This document shows positions 48,421-57,485 of a DNA stretch of 64,000 bases, one piece after another. The stretch covers positions 1,674,001-1,738,000 of the forward strand of contig NZ_AP024652.1 in assembly GCF_019977315.1 (NCBI RefSeq). The letters are read 5' to 3'. The notes under the pieces were generated by a model. It saw nothing but the letters and a program-made list of their open reading frames with translations. It had not been told where the DNA came from and ran no database searches. This stretch comes from Arthrobacter sp. StoSoilB22 (GTDB lineage: Bacteria > Actinomycetota > Actinomycetes > Actinomycetales > Micrococcaceae). Made by a program: the position numbers and the translations under genes. The stretch's first letter is position 1. Every line of letters begins with the position of its first letter.

Positions 48421-50063
48421 GCCTTCTCTTCCTCGGGAACCGGCGCGGGGAGCAGAACATGGAACTGTGCTCCGCCGGGATTGCTGATGGTCATCGTACC
48501 GTTGAGTCGGTCCACGGCTTGGCGAACCAACGCCAGGCCAACTCCCCGGCCATGAGCGCCGCGAGGGTTCTCTCCCGGGGACTTCGTGCTGAAACCGTAC
48601 TGCAGGACGTCATCAATGGAGTCCGGATCGATTCCTCTGCCCGAGTCCCGCACCGAGAATTCCACGGCGGACGGCCCGGCTTGAACGTCCAGCTCCACCT
48701 TCCGGGGGAAATCACCGGCAGCGGCAGCGTCAATCGCATTGTCCAGCAGGTTCCCCAAGATGGTCACCAGGTCCTGAATTTCCAGGCCCCGGACGCCGGA
48801 ACTCCCCGATGTCCGCACCACCAAGTCCACCCCGCGTTCGTGGGCTTCGGCAGCCTTGCCCATCACCAGCGCGCTCATGACGGGTTCGTCCACGGAGGCC
48901 ACCATGTCATCCGTGAGTTGCTGGCTGAGTTCAAGGTCCTTGGTGGCAAAGTCCAGGGCCTGGGGCGTGCGGCCCAACTCCAGGAGTGAAACGATCATGT
49001 GAAGGCGGTTTGCATGCTCATGCGTCTGGGCTCTCAGGGCATCAGAGAGCGTCTTCATGGTTTGCAGTTCGGTGCCCAGGGATTCGATTTCGGTACGGTC
49101 GCGGATGGTGGCCACCGTGCCGTAGATGGCGGGTTTCTGTCGGCTGCGCTCAGGCAATGGCCCTACTGCAGGGGCCTGGTTGACCACCAAAATCCGCGAA
49201 CCCGTGAGATGGATTTCGTCGTGAGCTGGCCTCCCCGACTCGAACAGCGCTCGCAGGCTGCCGTCGAAGGGAAGATCAGCGAGTTTCGGGGCGTCGTCGG
49301 GGGACCGGTCGGCGTCTGAAGGTTCCAATCCGAGAAGTTCCGCGGCCTGGTCGTTGTACATCACAGCCTTGCCATGAGTGTCGATCAATATCACGCCTTC
49401 GCGAACCGAGTGCAGGACCGATTCGTAATAGGCGAAGAGTTGCGCCAGCTGTTCCGGGCCCCACCCCCGGGTGACGGAGCGCAAGTAGCGGCCCAACAGC
49501 CATGAGGCCACCGATCCGAAGAACAGGACCACTAAAGCGATGATGCCAATCACGCCCAATCTCTCAGCGACGTCTGTGTCCACGGTGCGGACCGTCACCC
49601 CGGCAGCCACCAGAGCCTTGACGTTGCCTTCGGGATCCAGGACGGGAGCAATGGTTCGGACCGACGGCCCCAACGTTCCTGCGGTCACTTCGGTGAAGGT
49701 TTCACCCCGCAAGGCAGGCTCGATGGTCCCAATGTAGGGCTTGCCAAGCTCCTCTGTTCGGGGATGCGTCCAACGGGTCCGATCGGGAGCCATGATGGTG
49801 ATGAAGTCGGCGTCGGCATGATCCATGACCTCCAACGCGTAGGGCTGCAGGACCGCTGAGGGATCTGCCGTTGAGGCCGCCTCCACCACCAGGGGATTGT
49901 CGGCCAGGGAGGCGGCGATGGCGAGCATCCTGCCGCCGGCCTCGTCGTAAGCCCTGTCCCTGGCTTCCACCACCGAGAACGCGCCGAATACAGCCGTCAG
50001 CACCAGGACGAACAACAAATTCGCCACGAACAAACGGCGGGCGATGCTCCAGCTGTGAAACAC
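48417..50063 (-). CDS. CitA/DcuS-family sensor histidine kinase
   Basis: 548 residues. Membrane helix at about 8-30, an extracytoplasmic PAS-type ligand domain (about 35-165), second helix at about 172-195 (VIGIIALVVLFFGSVASWLL), cytoplasmic PAS domain (SVREGVILIDTHGKAVMYND), DHp His in THEHANRLHMIVSLLELG, and an ATPase domain with LLDNAIDAA and GRGVGLALVRQAVD. CitA-type kinases sense C4-dicarboxylates or citrate outside the cell. I chose the GTG at 50063 because GGGAGG lies 8 bases upstream. Confidence 0.92.
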   Translation of the reverse strand: MFHSWSIARRLFVANLLFVLVLTAVFGAFSVVEARDRAYDEAGGRMLAIAASLADNPLVVEAASTADPSAVLQPYALEVMDHADADFITIMAPDRTRWTHPRTEELGKPYIGTIEPALRGETFTEVTAGTLGPSVRTIAPVLDPEGNVKALVAAGVTVRTVDTDVAERLGVIGIIALVVLFFGSVASWLLGRYLRSVTRGWGPEQLAQLFAYYESVLHSVREGVILIDTHGKAVMYNDQAAELLGLEPSDADRSPDDAPKLADLPFDGSLRALFESGRPAHDEIHLTGSRILVVNQAPAVGPLPERSRQKPAIYGTVATIRDRTEIESLGTELQTMKTLSDALRAQTHEHANRLHMIVSLLELGRTPQALDFATKDLELSQQLTDDMVASVDEPVMSALVMGKAAEAHERGVDLVVRTSGSSGVRGLEIQDLVTILGNLLDNAIDAAAAGDFPRKVELDVQAGPSAVEFSVRDSGRGIDPDSIDDVLQYGFSTKSPGENPRGAHGRGVGLALVRQAVDRLNGTMTISNPGGAQFHVLLPAPVPEEEKA

Positions 50064-50094
50064 GAGGGCCTCCCATGACCAATATGACCGCAAC

Positions 50095-50132
50095 GGTGAT
50101 GTGTGTCACCAACGGCTCAATGATGGATATCA
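50095..50132. promoter_or_regulatory. Palindromes in the citA-dctA divergent gap
   Basis: GGTGATGTGTGTCACC (50095-50110) fits GTGA-N6-TCAC, the CRP/GlxR-type core. TGATGGATATCA (50121-50132) is a second dyad. One may be the CitB-type site and the other a cAMP-regulator site; which is which cannot be told. Confidence 0.5.
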
Positions 50133-50201
50133 CACAAGGGCAGCGGATTGGACATCAGTGCAGGACCGCAGCGCCTTACACAGTATCCAAAGGAGAATCC
50201 C

Positions 50202-51548
50202 ATGACCTCTCAACGAGGAGAGTCGGCAGTAGCTGCCAAAACTGGACGCAAGGGGCTCGACAAGTCGCATTACTTGTACATCGCGGTCATCCTGGCCGTA
50301 GTGCTCGGCGCCGTCGTCGGCCTGGTGTTCCCTGAAGTTGGAAAGTCCCTCAAGCCCCTCGGTGATGGCTTTATCAAGCTCATCAAAATGATGATCGCTC
50401 CGGTCATCTTCTGCACCATCGTCCTGGGCATCGGTTCCATCGCCAAGGCGGCCACCGTCGGCAAGGTGGGCGGTCTTGCACTGGGCTACTTCGTGGCGAT
50501 GTCCACCTTCGCCCTGGCCATCGGCCTGGTCGTCGGAAACCTCATCCACCCCGGTGAGGGACTCAAGCTGACCCCCTACGATCCCACCAAGAAGGCCGAC
50601 ACCAACAGCACGGTGGACTTCCTCCTGGGTATCATCCCCGGTGACATTCCGGTCCTGCCCACCCTGCTTGCGGCGATTCTGGTCGGTTTCGCCCTGCAGA
50701 AGATGGGCAAGCAGGGAGCTCCCATCCTCGCCGCCATCGGGCACGGACAGCGCCTCGTCTTCCGTATCCTCATCATGATCATGTGGCTGGCTCCGGTTGG
50801 CGCATTCGGTGCCATCGCCGCCGTCGTTGGTGCCACCGGCGCCCAGGCGATCCTCAGCATGTTCACCCTGATGGTGGCCTTCTACATCACCTGCGCACTG
50901 TTCATTGTGGTCATTCTCGGAACGCTGCTCCGTGCAGTGGCCGGCGTCAACATCTTCAAGCTCATGAAGTACCTGGGCCGCGAGTACCTCCTGATTTTCT
51001 CCACCTCTTCCTCCGAAGCAGCCCTGCCCCGCCTGATCGCCAAGATGGAGCACCTGGGTGTCTCCAAGCCGGTTGTCGGCGTCACGGTGCCCACCGGTTA
51101 CTCCTTCAACCTTGATGGCACGGCAATCTACCTGACCATGGCCTCCTTGTTCGTTGCCAACGCCATGGGAACTCCTCTTGATCTTGGCGCCCAGGTCTCC
51201 CTGCTGGTCTTCATGATCATCGCTTCCAAGGGCGCTGCAGGCGTCACCGGTGCCGGGCTCGCAACCCTGGCCGCTGGCCTCCAGGCACACAAGCCGGAGC
51301 TGTTGGGAGGCGTGGGCATGATCGTAGGAATCGACCGCTTCATGTCCGAGGCCCGCGCACTGACCAACTTCACCGGCAATGCAGTTGCCACGGTCCTGAT
51401 CGGCACCTGGGTGAAGGAAATCGACAACGGCCAGGTAGAGCGTGTCCTCTCCGGCAGCGAACCCTTCGACGAGCAGACCATGATCGCCCACGGCGGCGAA
51501 GAAGAGGCAGCTCCCGAAGCTGAGAACCGCGAGAAGGTTACGGTCTAA
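50202..51548 (+). CDS. dctA: Dicarboxylate:cation symporter (DctA/GltP family)
   Basis: 448 residues with eight membrane helices and two re-entrant loops expected for the DAACS family. SSSEAALPRLIAKME and the unwound helix motif GYSFNLDGTAIYLTMASLF are conserved substrate-site segments. It would import succinate, fumarate or malate with H+ or Na+. AAAGGAG lies 7 bases before the ATG. It is divergent from the CitA/CitB-type system, which probably induces it. A terminator follows. Confidence 0.92.
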   Translation: MTSQRGESAVAAKTGRKGLDKSHYLYIAVILAVVLGAVVGLVFPEVGKSLKPLGDGFIKLIKMMIAPVIFCTIVLGIGSIAKAATVGKVGGLALGYFVAMSTFALAIGLVVGNLIHPGEGLKLTPYDPTKKADTNSTVDFLLGIIPGDIPVLPTLLAAILVGFALQKMGKQGAPILAAIGHGQRLVFRILIMIMWLAPVGAFGAIAAVVGATGAQAILSMFTLMVAFYITCALFIVVILGTLLRAVAGVNIFKLMKYLGREYLLIFSTSSSEAALPRLIAKMEHLGVSKPVVGVTVPTGYSFNLDGTAIYLTMASLFVANAMGTPLDLGAQVSLLVFMIIASKGAAGVTGAGLATLAAGLQAHKPELLGGVGMIVGIDRFMSEARALTNFTGNAVATVLIGTWVKEIDNGQVERVLSGSEPFDEQTMIAHGGEEEAAPEAENREKVTV

Positions 51549-51581
51549 GCGGACCGCCACCAAACGCGATGCAGTCAGGCG

Positions 51582-51613
51582 AAGGCCGGCACCCCACCAG
51601 GTGCCGGCCTTTG
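51582..51613 (+). terminator. Rho-independent terminator after dctA
   Basis: AAGGCCGGCACC (51582-51593) pairs with GGTGCCGGCCTT (51600-51611) across a 6-base loop, then TTGCTGTTT. Confidence 0.9.
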
Positions 51614-51802
51614 CTGTTTCCCCTGAGCGACCGATGTTGCTCCTCAACCTTCGACCTCAACCAGAGGGTCAAGGCTCAAGAATCGGCCAAAGTCAAGTTC
51701 CCCAAATAACCGTGTCGGGCGCTGTAGCCTAAAGGGGTAGCAGCGCTGTCGTCCAGGGGCGCAGCGGCAGGGAAGATCGTCGTCGAAAGAGTGGTTAGAT
51801 AC

Positions 51803-52702
51803 GTGAGCATCGAACGGGGAACAGCTACGCTGGAAGGCACCGAGCTCGATCTGGAAGACGCCATCTTGGGGCCCACGGGCCGTCCTTATCGCGAATTCCC
51901 TGAACCTGCTCCACTGGCCTCCCACGGCCCGGCGAGAGTCATCGCCATGGTCAACCAAAAGGGTGGAGTGGGTAAGACCACCTCCACCATCAACTTGGCC
52001 GCAGCGCTCGCCGAGTACGGTCGGCGTGTCCTGCTGGTGGACTTTGATCCCCAAGGCGCTCTTTCCGCCGGCCTCGGGGCCAACCCGCACGAGCTCGATC
52101 TCACCGTCTATAACGTCCTGATGGACCGCAAGGTGAACATCCGCGATGCCATCCAGCAGACCGGTGTTGAAGGCGTTGACCTCCTGCCCGCCAACATCGA
52201 CCTCTCGGCTGCCGAAGTCCAGCTGGTCAACGAGGTTGCCCGTGAGCAAGTCCTGGACCGCGCCCTCAAAAGCGTTGAGGACGATTACGACGTCGTCTTG
52301 ATCGACTGCCAGCCGTCTCTGGGCCTGTTGACAGTGAATGCGCTGACTGCCGCACACGGCGTCATCATTCCGTTGATTTGCGAGTTCTTCGCCTTGCGCG
52401 CCGTGGCGCTCCTGGTGGAGACCATCGAGAAGGTACAGGACCGCCTGAATCCGCGCCTGCAGGTGGATGGCGTCCTGGCAACCATGTACGACGCCCGCAC
52501 CCTGCACAGCCGCGAAGTCATCTCCCGTTTGGTGGAGGCGTTCGGAGACAAAGTCTTCGAGACCGTCATTAAGCGGTCCATCAAGTTTGCTGATGCCACC
52601 GTGGCGGCCGAGCCCATCACCAGCTACGCCGGCAACCACATCGGTGCTGACGCTTATCGCCGCCTTGCCAAAGAACTGATCTCGCGCGGCGGCGCGCCCT
52701 AG
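51803..52702 (+). CDS. ParA-family (Soj-like) ATPase
   Basis: 299 residues. The deviant Walker A KGGVGKTTSTINLAAALA, the DFDPQGALSAGLG and the DCQPSLGLLTVNAL segments define the ParA/MinD ATPases. It has an N-terminal extension of about 45 residues (SIERGTATLEGTELDLEDA). It is next to scpA/scpB, as in other actinobacteria (Rv1708), and there is no parB partner beside it, so it is the second, scp-linked ParA and not the ori-proximal partition ATPase. GTG at 51803 is the usual start. Confidence 0.93.
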   Translation: MSIERGTATLEGTELDLEDAILGPTGRPYREFPEPAPLASHGPARVIAMVNQKGGVGKTTSTINLAAALAEYGRRVLLVDFDPQGALSAGLGANPHELDLTVYNVLMDRKVNIRDAIQQTGVEGVDLLPANIDLSAAEVQLVNEVAREQVLDRALKSVEDDYDVVLIDCQPSLGLLTVNALTAAHGVIIPLICEFFALRAVALLVETIEKVQDRLNPRLQVDGVLATMYDARTLHSREVISRLVEAFGDKVFETVIKRSIKFADATVAAEPITSYAGNHIGADAYRRLAKELISRGGAP

Positions 52703-52708
52703 CGGACG

Positions 52709-53647
52709 GTGGGACCGTCAATCGCTCATACTGCGGAAGCGGACCTGGCCTCGCCTTCTGCTACGGAAACGCCCGTCCCGGCAGAAACGCCCGACGCCGG
52801 CACCTCCGAAGCCCGCAAAGCCGGCTTTGAGGTACGGCTCACTAACTTCACGGGACCCTTTGATTTACTGCTCGGCCTTATTTCCAAGCACAAGCTGGAT
52901 ATCACCGAGGTGGCGTTAGCCACGGTCACTGATGAGTTCATCAAGTACATCAGGCGGCTCCAGGAGCTGGGGGAGGACTGGGCGCTGGATGAAGCCAGCG
53001 AGTTCCTGGTGATTGCCGCAACACTGCTCGACTTGAAGGCGGCGCGCCTTCTGCCGGCCGGTGAGGTGGAGGACGCTGAGGACATTGCCCTTCTGGAAGC
53101 AAGGGACCTGCTGTTCGCCCGCCTCCTGCAGTACAAGGCATTCAAGCAGATCGCCGGGATCCTGGGAGAGACGCTGGAGCAGGAAGCCCGGAGGTATCCC
53201 CGCCAGGTTGCCCTTGAAGGCCATTTCGCCGCGTTGCTCCCGGAACTGGTGTGGCGGCACACCCCGGAGCAATTCGCCGAACTTGCCGCTAAAGCACTCA
53301 AACCCAAGGATTCCGCGCCGGCCGAAGTTGGCTTGGAACACCTCCACGCTCCGCCGGTCAGCGTCAAGGAGCAGGCCGAGATCATGGGCTACCGCTTGAA
53401 GCTTGGCGCGCCCTTGTCTTTCAAAACCTTGATCGCAGATGCCGAGACCACCTTAGTGGTGGTGGCGCGCTTCCTGGCGTTGCTGGAAATGTTCCGTGAC
53501 AGGGTGGTGGCCTTCGAGCAGCCCGAGCCGTTGGCTGAGTTGACGGTTCGATGGACAGGCGATGACGCCGGCTGGGACAGTTCCAGCCTGAGCGAGGAGT
53601 ACGGGCCTGAAGCAGGAACAGGAAGCGGGGATGGCGCCAGTGAATGA
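52709..53647 (+). CDS. scpA: Segregation and condensation protein A
   Basis: Kleisin subunit of the SMC condensin complex, bridging the two SMC heads. The 312-residue protein has the N-terminal kleisin segment GPFDLLLGLISKHKLDITEV and the C-terminal winged helix (SVKEQAEIMGYRLKLG ... FLALLEMFRD). The first about 45 residues are Ala/Pro/Thr-rich and disordered. It starts with a GTG 6 bases after the parA stop and overlaps scpB by 17 bases. Confidence 0.95.
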   Translation: MGPSIAHTAEADLASPSATETPVPAETPDAGTSEARKAGFEVRLTNFTGPFDLLLGLISKHKLDITEVALATVTDEFIKYIRRLQELGEDWALDEASEFLVIAATLLDLKAARLLPAGEVEDAEDIALLEARDLLFARLLQYKAFKQIAGILGETLEQEARRYPRQVALEGHFAALLPELVWRHTPEQFAELAAKALKPKDSAPAEVGLEHLHAPPVSVKEQAEIMGYRLKLGAPLSFKTLIADAETTLVVVARFLALLEMFRDRVVAFEQPEPLAELTVRWTGDDAGWDSSSLSEEYGPEAGTGSGDGASE

Positions 53648-54296
53648 GCAGGAAACGGTGCAGGACGGGCTGGCAGAGCTGGAAGCTTTGCCCGGCGGTG
53701 CGCGTGCAGCGTTGGAAGCTGTCCTCATGGTGATCGATGAGCCGGCCACTTCGGAGGAGCTGGCCGCCGGGCTCAACGTGACGGTGGCCGTCGTCGAGGA
53801 TTTGCTGCAGGACCTGCAGCGGGAGTATAGCGGCTATACTGTTAAAGCCCCGGACGTGGATGCTGTCGGCTTTGCCGATGCCAGCACTGCACCCCGGGGT
53901 TTTGAATTGCGGAACGTCGCCGGTGGGTGGCGGATTTATTCACGGGCGGAATTCGCCGACGTCGTGGGGAGATTCGTCCTCGAAGGGCAGACCACCAGGC
54001 TGACTCAGGCAGCGCTTGAGACACTGGCGGTCATTGCTTACCGGCAACCGGTCTCAAGGGCCCGGGTGTCCGCCATTCGCGGCGTCAACGTAGATTCCGT
54101 GGTCCGGACTCTTACCCAGCGGGGTTTGATCGAGGACTCCGGAAACGATCCCGAATCGGGGGCTGTCCTCTACAGGACAACCTCGTACTTCCTGGAACGG
54201 ATGGGAATCGGCTCGGTGGCTGAACTGCCACAGCTCTCGCCGCACCTTCCTGGCTTGGAAGGCATCGACGAGTACTACGACGCCAGCCGGATGTAG
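53631..54296 (+). CDS. scpB: Segregation and condensation protein B
   Basis: 221 residues, the winged-helix partner of ScpA in the SMC complex. The motifs LEAVLMVIDEPATSEELAAGL and TQAALETLAVIAYRQPVSRARVSAIRGVNVDSVVRTLTQRGL (shown here only in part as key stretches) match the two winged helices. It overlaps the end of scpA, implying coupled translation and equimolar supply. Confidence 0.95.
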   Translation: MAPVNEQETVQDGLAELEALPGGARAALEAVLMVIDEPATSEELAAGLNVTVAVVEDLLQDLQREYSGYTVKAPDVDAVGFADASTAPRGFELRNVAGGWRIYSRAEFADVVGRFVLEGQTTRLTQAALETLAVIAYRQPVSRARVSAIRGVNVDSVVRTLTQRGLIEDSGNDPESGAVLYRTTSYFLERMGIGSVAELPQLSPHLPGLEGIDEYYDASRM

Positions 54297-54370
54297 CCAC
54301 GGCCAACACCGGTACTGCAAGAGAACTTCATACTGATTCACGGCGCCATATCAAGGTGCACAGCGACAAG

Positions 54371-54414
54371 GGGCAGACGATGTCTGCCCGGCTGGCTAGT
54401 GTTGATTTCAACAC
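54371..54414 (+). other. Two small hairpins between scpB and the pseudouridine synthase
   Basis: GGGCAGAC (54371-54378) pairs with GTCTGCCC (54382-54389) across GAT, followed by GTGTTGA (54399-54405) with TCAACAC (54408-54414). The first may be an attenuator or terminator of the scp transcript, the second an operator or part of a promoter. Confidence 0.5.
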
Positions 54415-54447
54415 CTATTGCCGGCCATTACTACACAAGGACGGGTC

Positions 54448-55662
54448 ATGACACAGGCGGGACGCCAGAGTTCACCACGTAACGGTTCGGGACGAAACAG
54501 TTCCGGACGCAATGAGGCCAAGGGAGGCGGCACCGGCCGCTCCAACGCCGGCGGCTTCTCAGGCCGCGGCGGCAGCGCCGGCGCTGGAAAGCGCAACTTC
54601 TCACAGGGCGAGGGCCGCCCCTTTAAGGCTCCGAAGCCGCGTGAAGCGGCACCTTTCGATCCCGACAACCCCACATCAGCGGGCGATTACGACCGCGGCC
54701 AGGCAGCAAGGCCCGCTAAGCCCTTCCGCAAGCCCGGCTCCAACAAGCCCGGCTTTGGCAAGGCACCCGGCACTCCCGGTGCCATCAAGCCCAAGGCAAA
54801 GCCGGCACGGCAGTATGGCTCCAAGGCCTTCGGCAGCGAACGCTTCGGCCAGAACCTGGGCCCCATCCGCAAGCCGGCCCGCAACCGCGGCCCGCGCCAG
54901 GAAGTGCCCCAGTCCGATCTCCACGATGCTGACGGCGTACGCCTGCAGAAGGTCATGGCGCAGGCAGGCGTGGCCTCACGCCGCGTGTGCGAGGAAATGA
55001 TCCTCGAAGGCCGCGTCGAGGTTGACGGTGTGGTCACCACCGAACTTGGTATGCGCGTTGATCCTACGGCGGCTGTGATCCACGTTGATGGCATCCGGAT
55101 CCAGCTCGACGACACCATGGTGTACATGGTCTTCAACAAGCCCAAGGGCGTTGTTTCCACCATGGAGGACCCCGAAGGCCGTCCCTGCATCAGCGACTTC
55201 CTCAAGAACAACAAGAACAAGGGCGAACGCCTGTTCCACGTCGGCCGCTTGGACGTCGCCACTGAGGGGCTGCTGCTCCTGACCAACGACGGCGAACTGG
55301 CCAACCGATTGACGCACCCTTCGTACGAGGTGCCTAAGACGTACCTGGTCCAGGTGCGTGGCCCCTTCCCGCAAGGCGTGGGCGCAAAGCTGAAGAACGG
55401 CGTCGAGCTCGAAGACGGCGTAGCTGCGGTGGACTCGTTCCGTTTGGTTGACTCCACCCCCGGCCACGTCCTCATTGAGGTTGTGCTCCACTCCGGCAAG
55501 AACCGTATTGTGCGCCGCATGTTCGACGCCGTCGGCTTCCCGGTGGAGCGACTTGTCCGCGTCAAGGTTGGGCCCATCGGCTTGGGCGACCAGCGCCAGG
55601 GCAGCATCCGCAACCTCGGCAGGCAGGAAGTCGGACACCTCCTGGCATCGGTGGGACTCTAA
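54448..55662 (+). CDS. RsuA/RluB-type rRNA pseudouridine synthase with RG-rich N-terminus
   Basis: 404 residues. Residues about 165-404 form the enzyme: an S4 domain (LQKVMAQAGVASRRVCEEMI) and the catalytic domain, with Asp in GRLDVATEGLLLLTNDGEL. It isomerises a uridine in large (RluB-like) or small (RsuA-like) rRNA; large subunit is more likely from position (Rv1711 type). Residues 1 to about 160 are an added low-complexity Gly/Arg/Lys/Pro-rich region (RNGSGRNSSGRNEAKGGG and so on), likely disordered and RNA-binding. Confidence 0.93.
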   Translation: MTQAGRQSSPRNGSGRNSSGRNEAKGGGTGRSNAGGFSGRGGSAGAGKRNFSQGEGRPFKAPKPREAAPFDPDNPTSAGDYDRGQAARPAKPFRKPGSNKPGFGKAPGTPGAIKPKAKPARQYGSKAFGSERFGQNLGPIRKPARNRGPRQEVPQSDLHDADGVRLQKVMAQAGVASRRVCEEMILEGRVEVDGVVTTELGMRVDPTAAVIHVDGIRIQLDDTMVYMVFNKPKGVVSTMEDPEGRPCISDFLKNNKNKGERLFHVGRLDVATEGLLLLTNDGELANRLTHPSYEVPKTYLVQVRGPFPQGVGAKLKNGVELEDGVAAVDSFRLVDSTPGHVLIEVVLHSGKNRIVRRMFDAVGFPVERLVRVKVGPIGLGDQRQGSIRNLGRQEVGHLLASVGL

Positions 55663-55665
55663 GGC

Positions 55666-56772
55666 ATGTCGGCATTCGGTACGCACGGCCGGGGCCATCT
55701 TGATGGCCCGGTCGTCGTTCTCGGGACAGGTTTACTGGGGGCCAGCATCGGTTTGGGCCTGCGCGGACGCGGAGTTCCCGTGTACCTGTTTGATCCCTCG
55801 CCCACCAACCAGGCGGTGGCGGTGGACATCGGTGCGGGACGGCCACTGGGGGAGCTGGATGAACAACCCCAACTGGTAGTTGTCGCGGCCCCGCCGGACG
55901 TTACCGCCGACGTCGTGCAGAAGGCACTGGCGGATTACGCTTCAGCGGTGGTGGTTGATATTGCCAGCGTCAAGGCCACCATCCAGGCGCAGTTGCGGGA
56001 ACGCGGCGTTGACCTCGCCCGCTACGTGGGTACCCACCCCATGGCGGGTAGGGAGAAGTCCGGTCCGGTTGCGGCCAGGGGAGAGCTTTTCACGTCCATG
56101 CCGTGGGTACTCTGCCCCTCCGAAGAAACGTCGGACGCTGCACTCCAAACCGCACGTTCGCTGGCGGGAGATCTGGGAGCAATTGTTTCCCAATTCACCG
56201 CCGACGAGCACGATGAAGCCGTGGCCTTGGTGTCTCACTTGCCGCAGATCATGTCCTCCCTCCTGGCGAGCCGTCTGCAGGGTACGCCGTTGCATGCCCT
56301 GTCCTTGGCGGGCAACGGACTCCGGGACACCACCCGCATTGCAGCCAGCGATCCCACCCTCTGGGTGCAGATCCTGGGCGGCAACGCGGAAAAGGTGGTT
56401 TCCATCCTGCATGGTGTGCGTGAGGACCTGAACCGTCTGATCGGCACCTTGGAAGAACCCCTCGCCCCCGGCGCGCGGCTGGACCTCGCCCAACTGATCA
56501 GTGAGGGCAATGCAGGCCAGGCCCGGATCCCGGGAAAGCACGGCGGACCTCCCCAGGCGTACTCGTGGCTCACCATTCTGGTGGATGATAAACCGGGCCA
56601 GATCGCGCACCTCCTCACGGAAATCGGTGAGATCGGTGTGAACCTCGAAGACCTTCGGCTGGACCATTCCTCCGGACAAAACGTGGGCATGGTGGAACTT
56701 TCCGTGCTTCCGAGCAAGCATGACCTCCTTGTTGAAGCTTTGACTGACCGTGGATGGCGGGTACTCCAGTAA
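55666..56772 (+). CDS. tyrA: Prephenate dehydrogenase with ACT domain
   Basis: Oxidative decarboxylation of prephenate to 4-hydroxyphenylpyruvate with NAD(P) in tyrosine synthesis. The 368-residue protein has the Rossmann turn GTGLLGASIGLGL, the catalytic-site segment GTHPMAGREKSGP, and a C-terminal ACT domain (about 290-368; SWLTILVDDKPGQIAHLLTE), where tyrosine could inhibit. It lies between the pseudouridine synthase and cmk. The stop overlaps the cmk ATG (TAATG). Confidence 0.94.
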   Translation: MSAFGTHGRGHLDGPVVVLGTGLLGASIGLGLRGRGVPVYLFDPSPTNQAVAVDIGAGRPLGELDEQPQLVVVAAPPDVTADVVQKALADYASAVVVDIASVKATIQAQLRERGVDLARYVGTHPMAGREKSGPVAARGELFTSMPWVLCPSEETSDAALQTARSLAGDLGAIVSQFTADEHDEAVALVSHLPQIMSSLLASRLQGTPLHALSLAGNGLRDTTRIAASDPTLWVQILGGNAEKVVSILHGVREDLNRLIGTLEEPLAPGARLDLAQLISEGNAGQARIPGKHGGPPQAYSWLTILVDDKPGQIAHLLTEIGEIGVNLEDLRLDHSSGQNVGMVELSVLPSKHDLLVEALTDRGWRVLQ

Positions 56773-57485
56773 TGACGCGTGAATTCTTTGGCCCGGAGAC
56801 AGTTGCCCGCCCCGGCAAGCCGCTCGTGATTGCGATCGACGGCCCATCGGGGTCCGGCAAGTCCAGCGTCAGCAAGGAAGTCGCCCGGCGCTTGAAGCTG
56901 GCGTACCTCGATACCGGTGCCATGTACCGTGCCCTGACCTGGTTCTGCCTTAAGACCGGCGTTGACCTTCAGGACGGTGCCGCGGTGGAACAGGCTTCCA
57001 AGATCATGCCGTTGGAGATCAGTACCACTACCGCCACGGAATATGTGGCGGTTGATGGCACGGACATCACGGACGAGATCCGGGATCCTTTGATCTCCTC
57101 GTCGGTCAGTGCTGTGGCCACCACGCTTGGTGCCCGCACCGAGCTGATCCGTCGCCAGCGTGATCTGATCGACCAGCACCACCGCCGCATGGTAGTGGAA
57201 GGACGCGACATCACCACCGTCGTCGTCCCTAACGCTGAGGTTCGCATGCTCTTGACCGCCAGTGAGGAAGCCAGGCTGCGGCGTCGTGGGATCCAGTTGG
57301 GCGGCACGCAAACCAAGGAGCAGCTCAAAGCCCAGGTGATCCAGCGTGACGCCAAGGACTCAACGGTGGTGAACTTCACCCAAGCCGCCGACGGAGTGGT
57401 GACGCTCGATTCCTCCGATCTGAACTTTGAGGAAACGGTGGAGACCGCGCTGGCGATCGTGAGCAAGGTTATTTATGGCGACTGA
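56772..57485 (+). CDS. cmk: Cytidylate kinase
   Basis: Phosphorylates CMP and dCMP with ATP. The 237-residue protein has the P-loop DGPSGSGKSSVSKEVA, LDTGAMYRALTW and the CMP-binding VVEGRDITTVV. ATG at 56772 overlaps the tyrA stop. It overlaps the next gene by 11 bases. Confidence 0.96.
   Translation: MTREFFGPETVARPGKPLVIAIDGPSGSGKSSVSKEVARRLKLAYLDTGAMYRALTWFCLKTGVDLQDGAAVEQASKIMPLEISTTTATEYVAVDGTDITDEIRDPLISSSVSAVATTLGARTELIRRQRDLIDQHHRRMVVEGRDITTVVVPNAEVRMLLTASEEARLRRRGIQLGGTQTKEQLKAQVIQRDAKDSTVVNFTQAADGVVTLDSSDLNFEETVETALAIVSKVIYGD

Noticed and set aside
50130..51647. 505-residue open frame antisense to dctA
   Set aside because: Caused by high GC and codon pattern of the membrane protein gene; the plus-strand product is clear.
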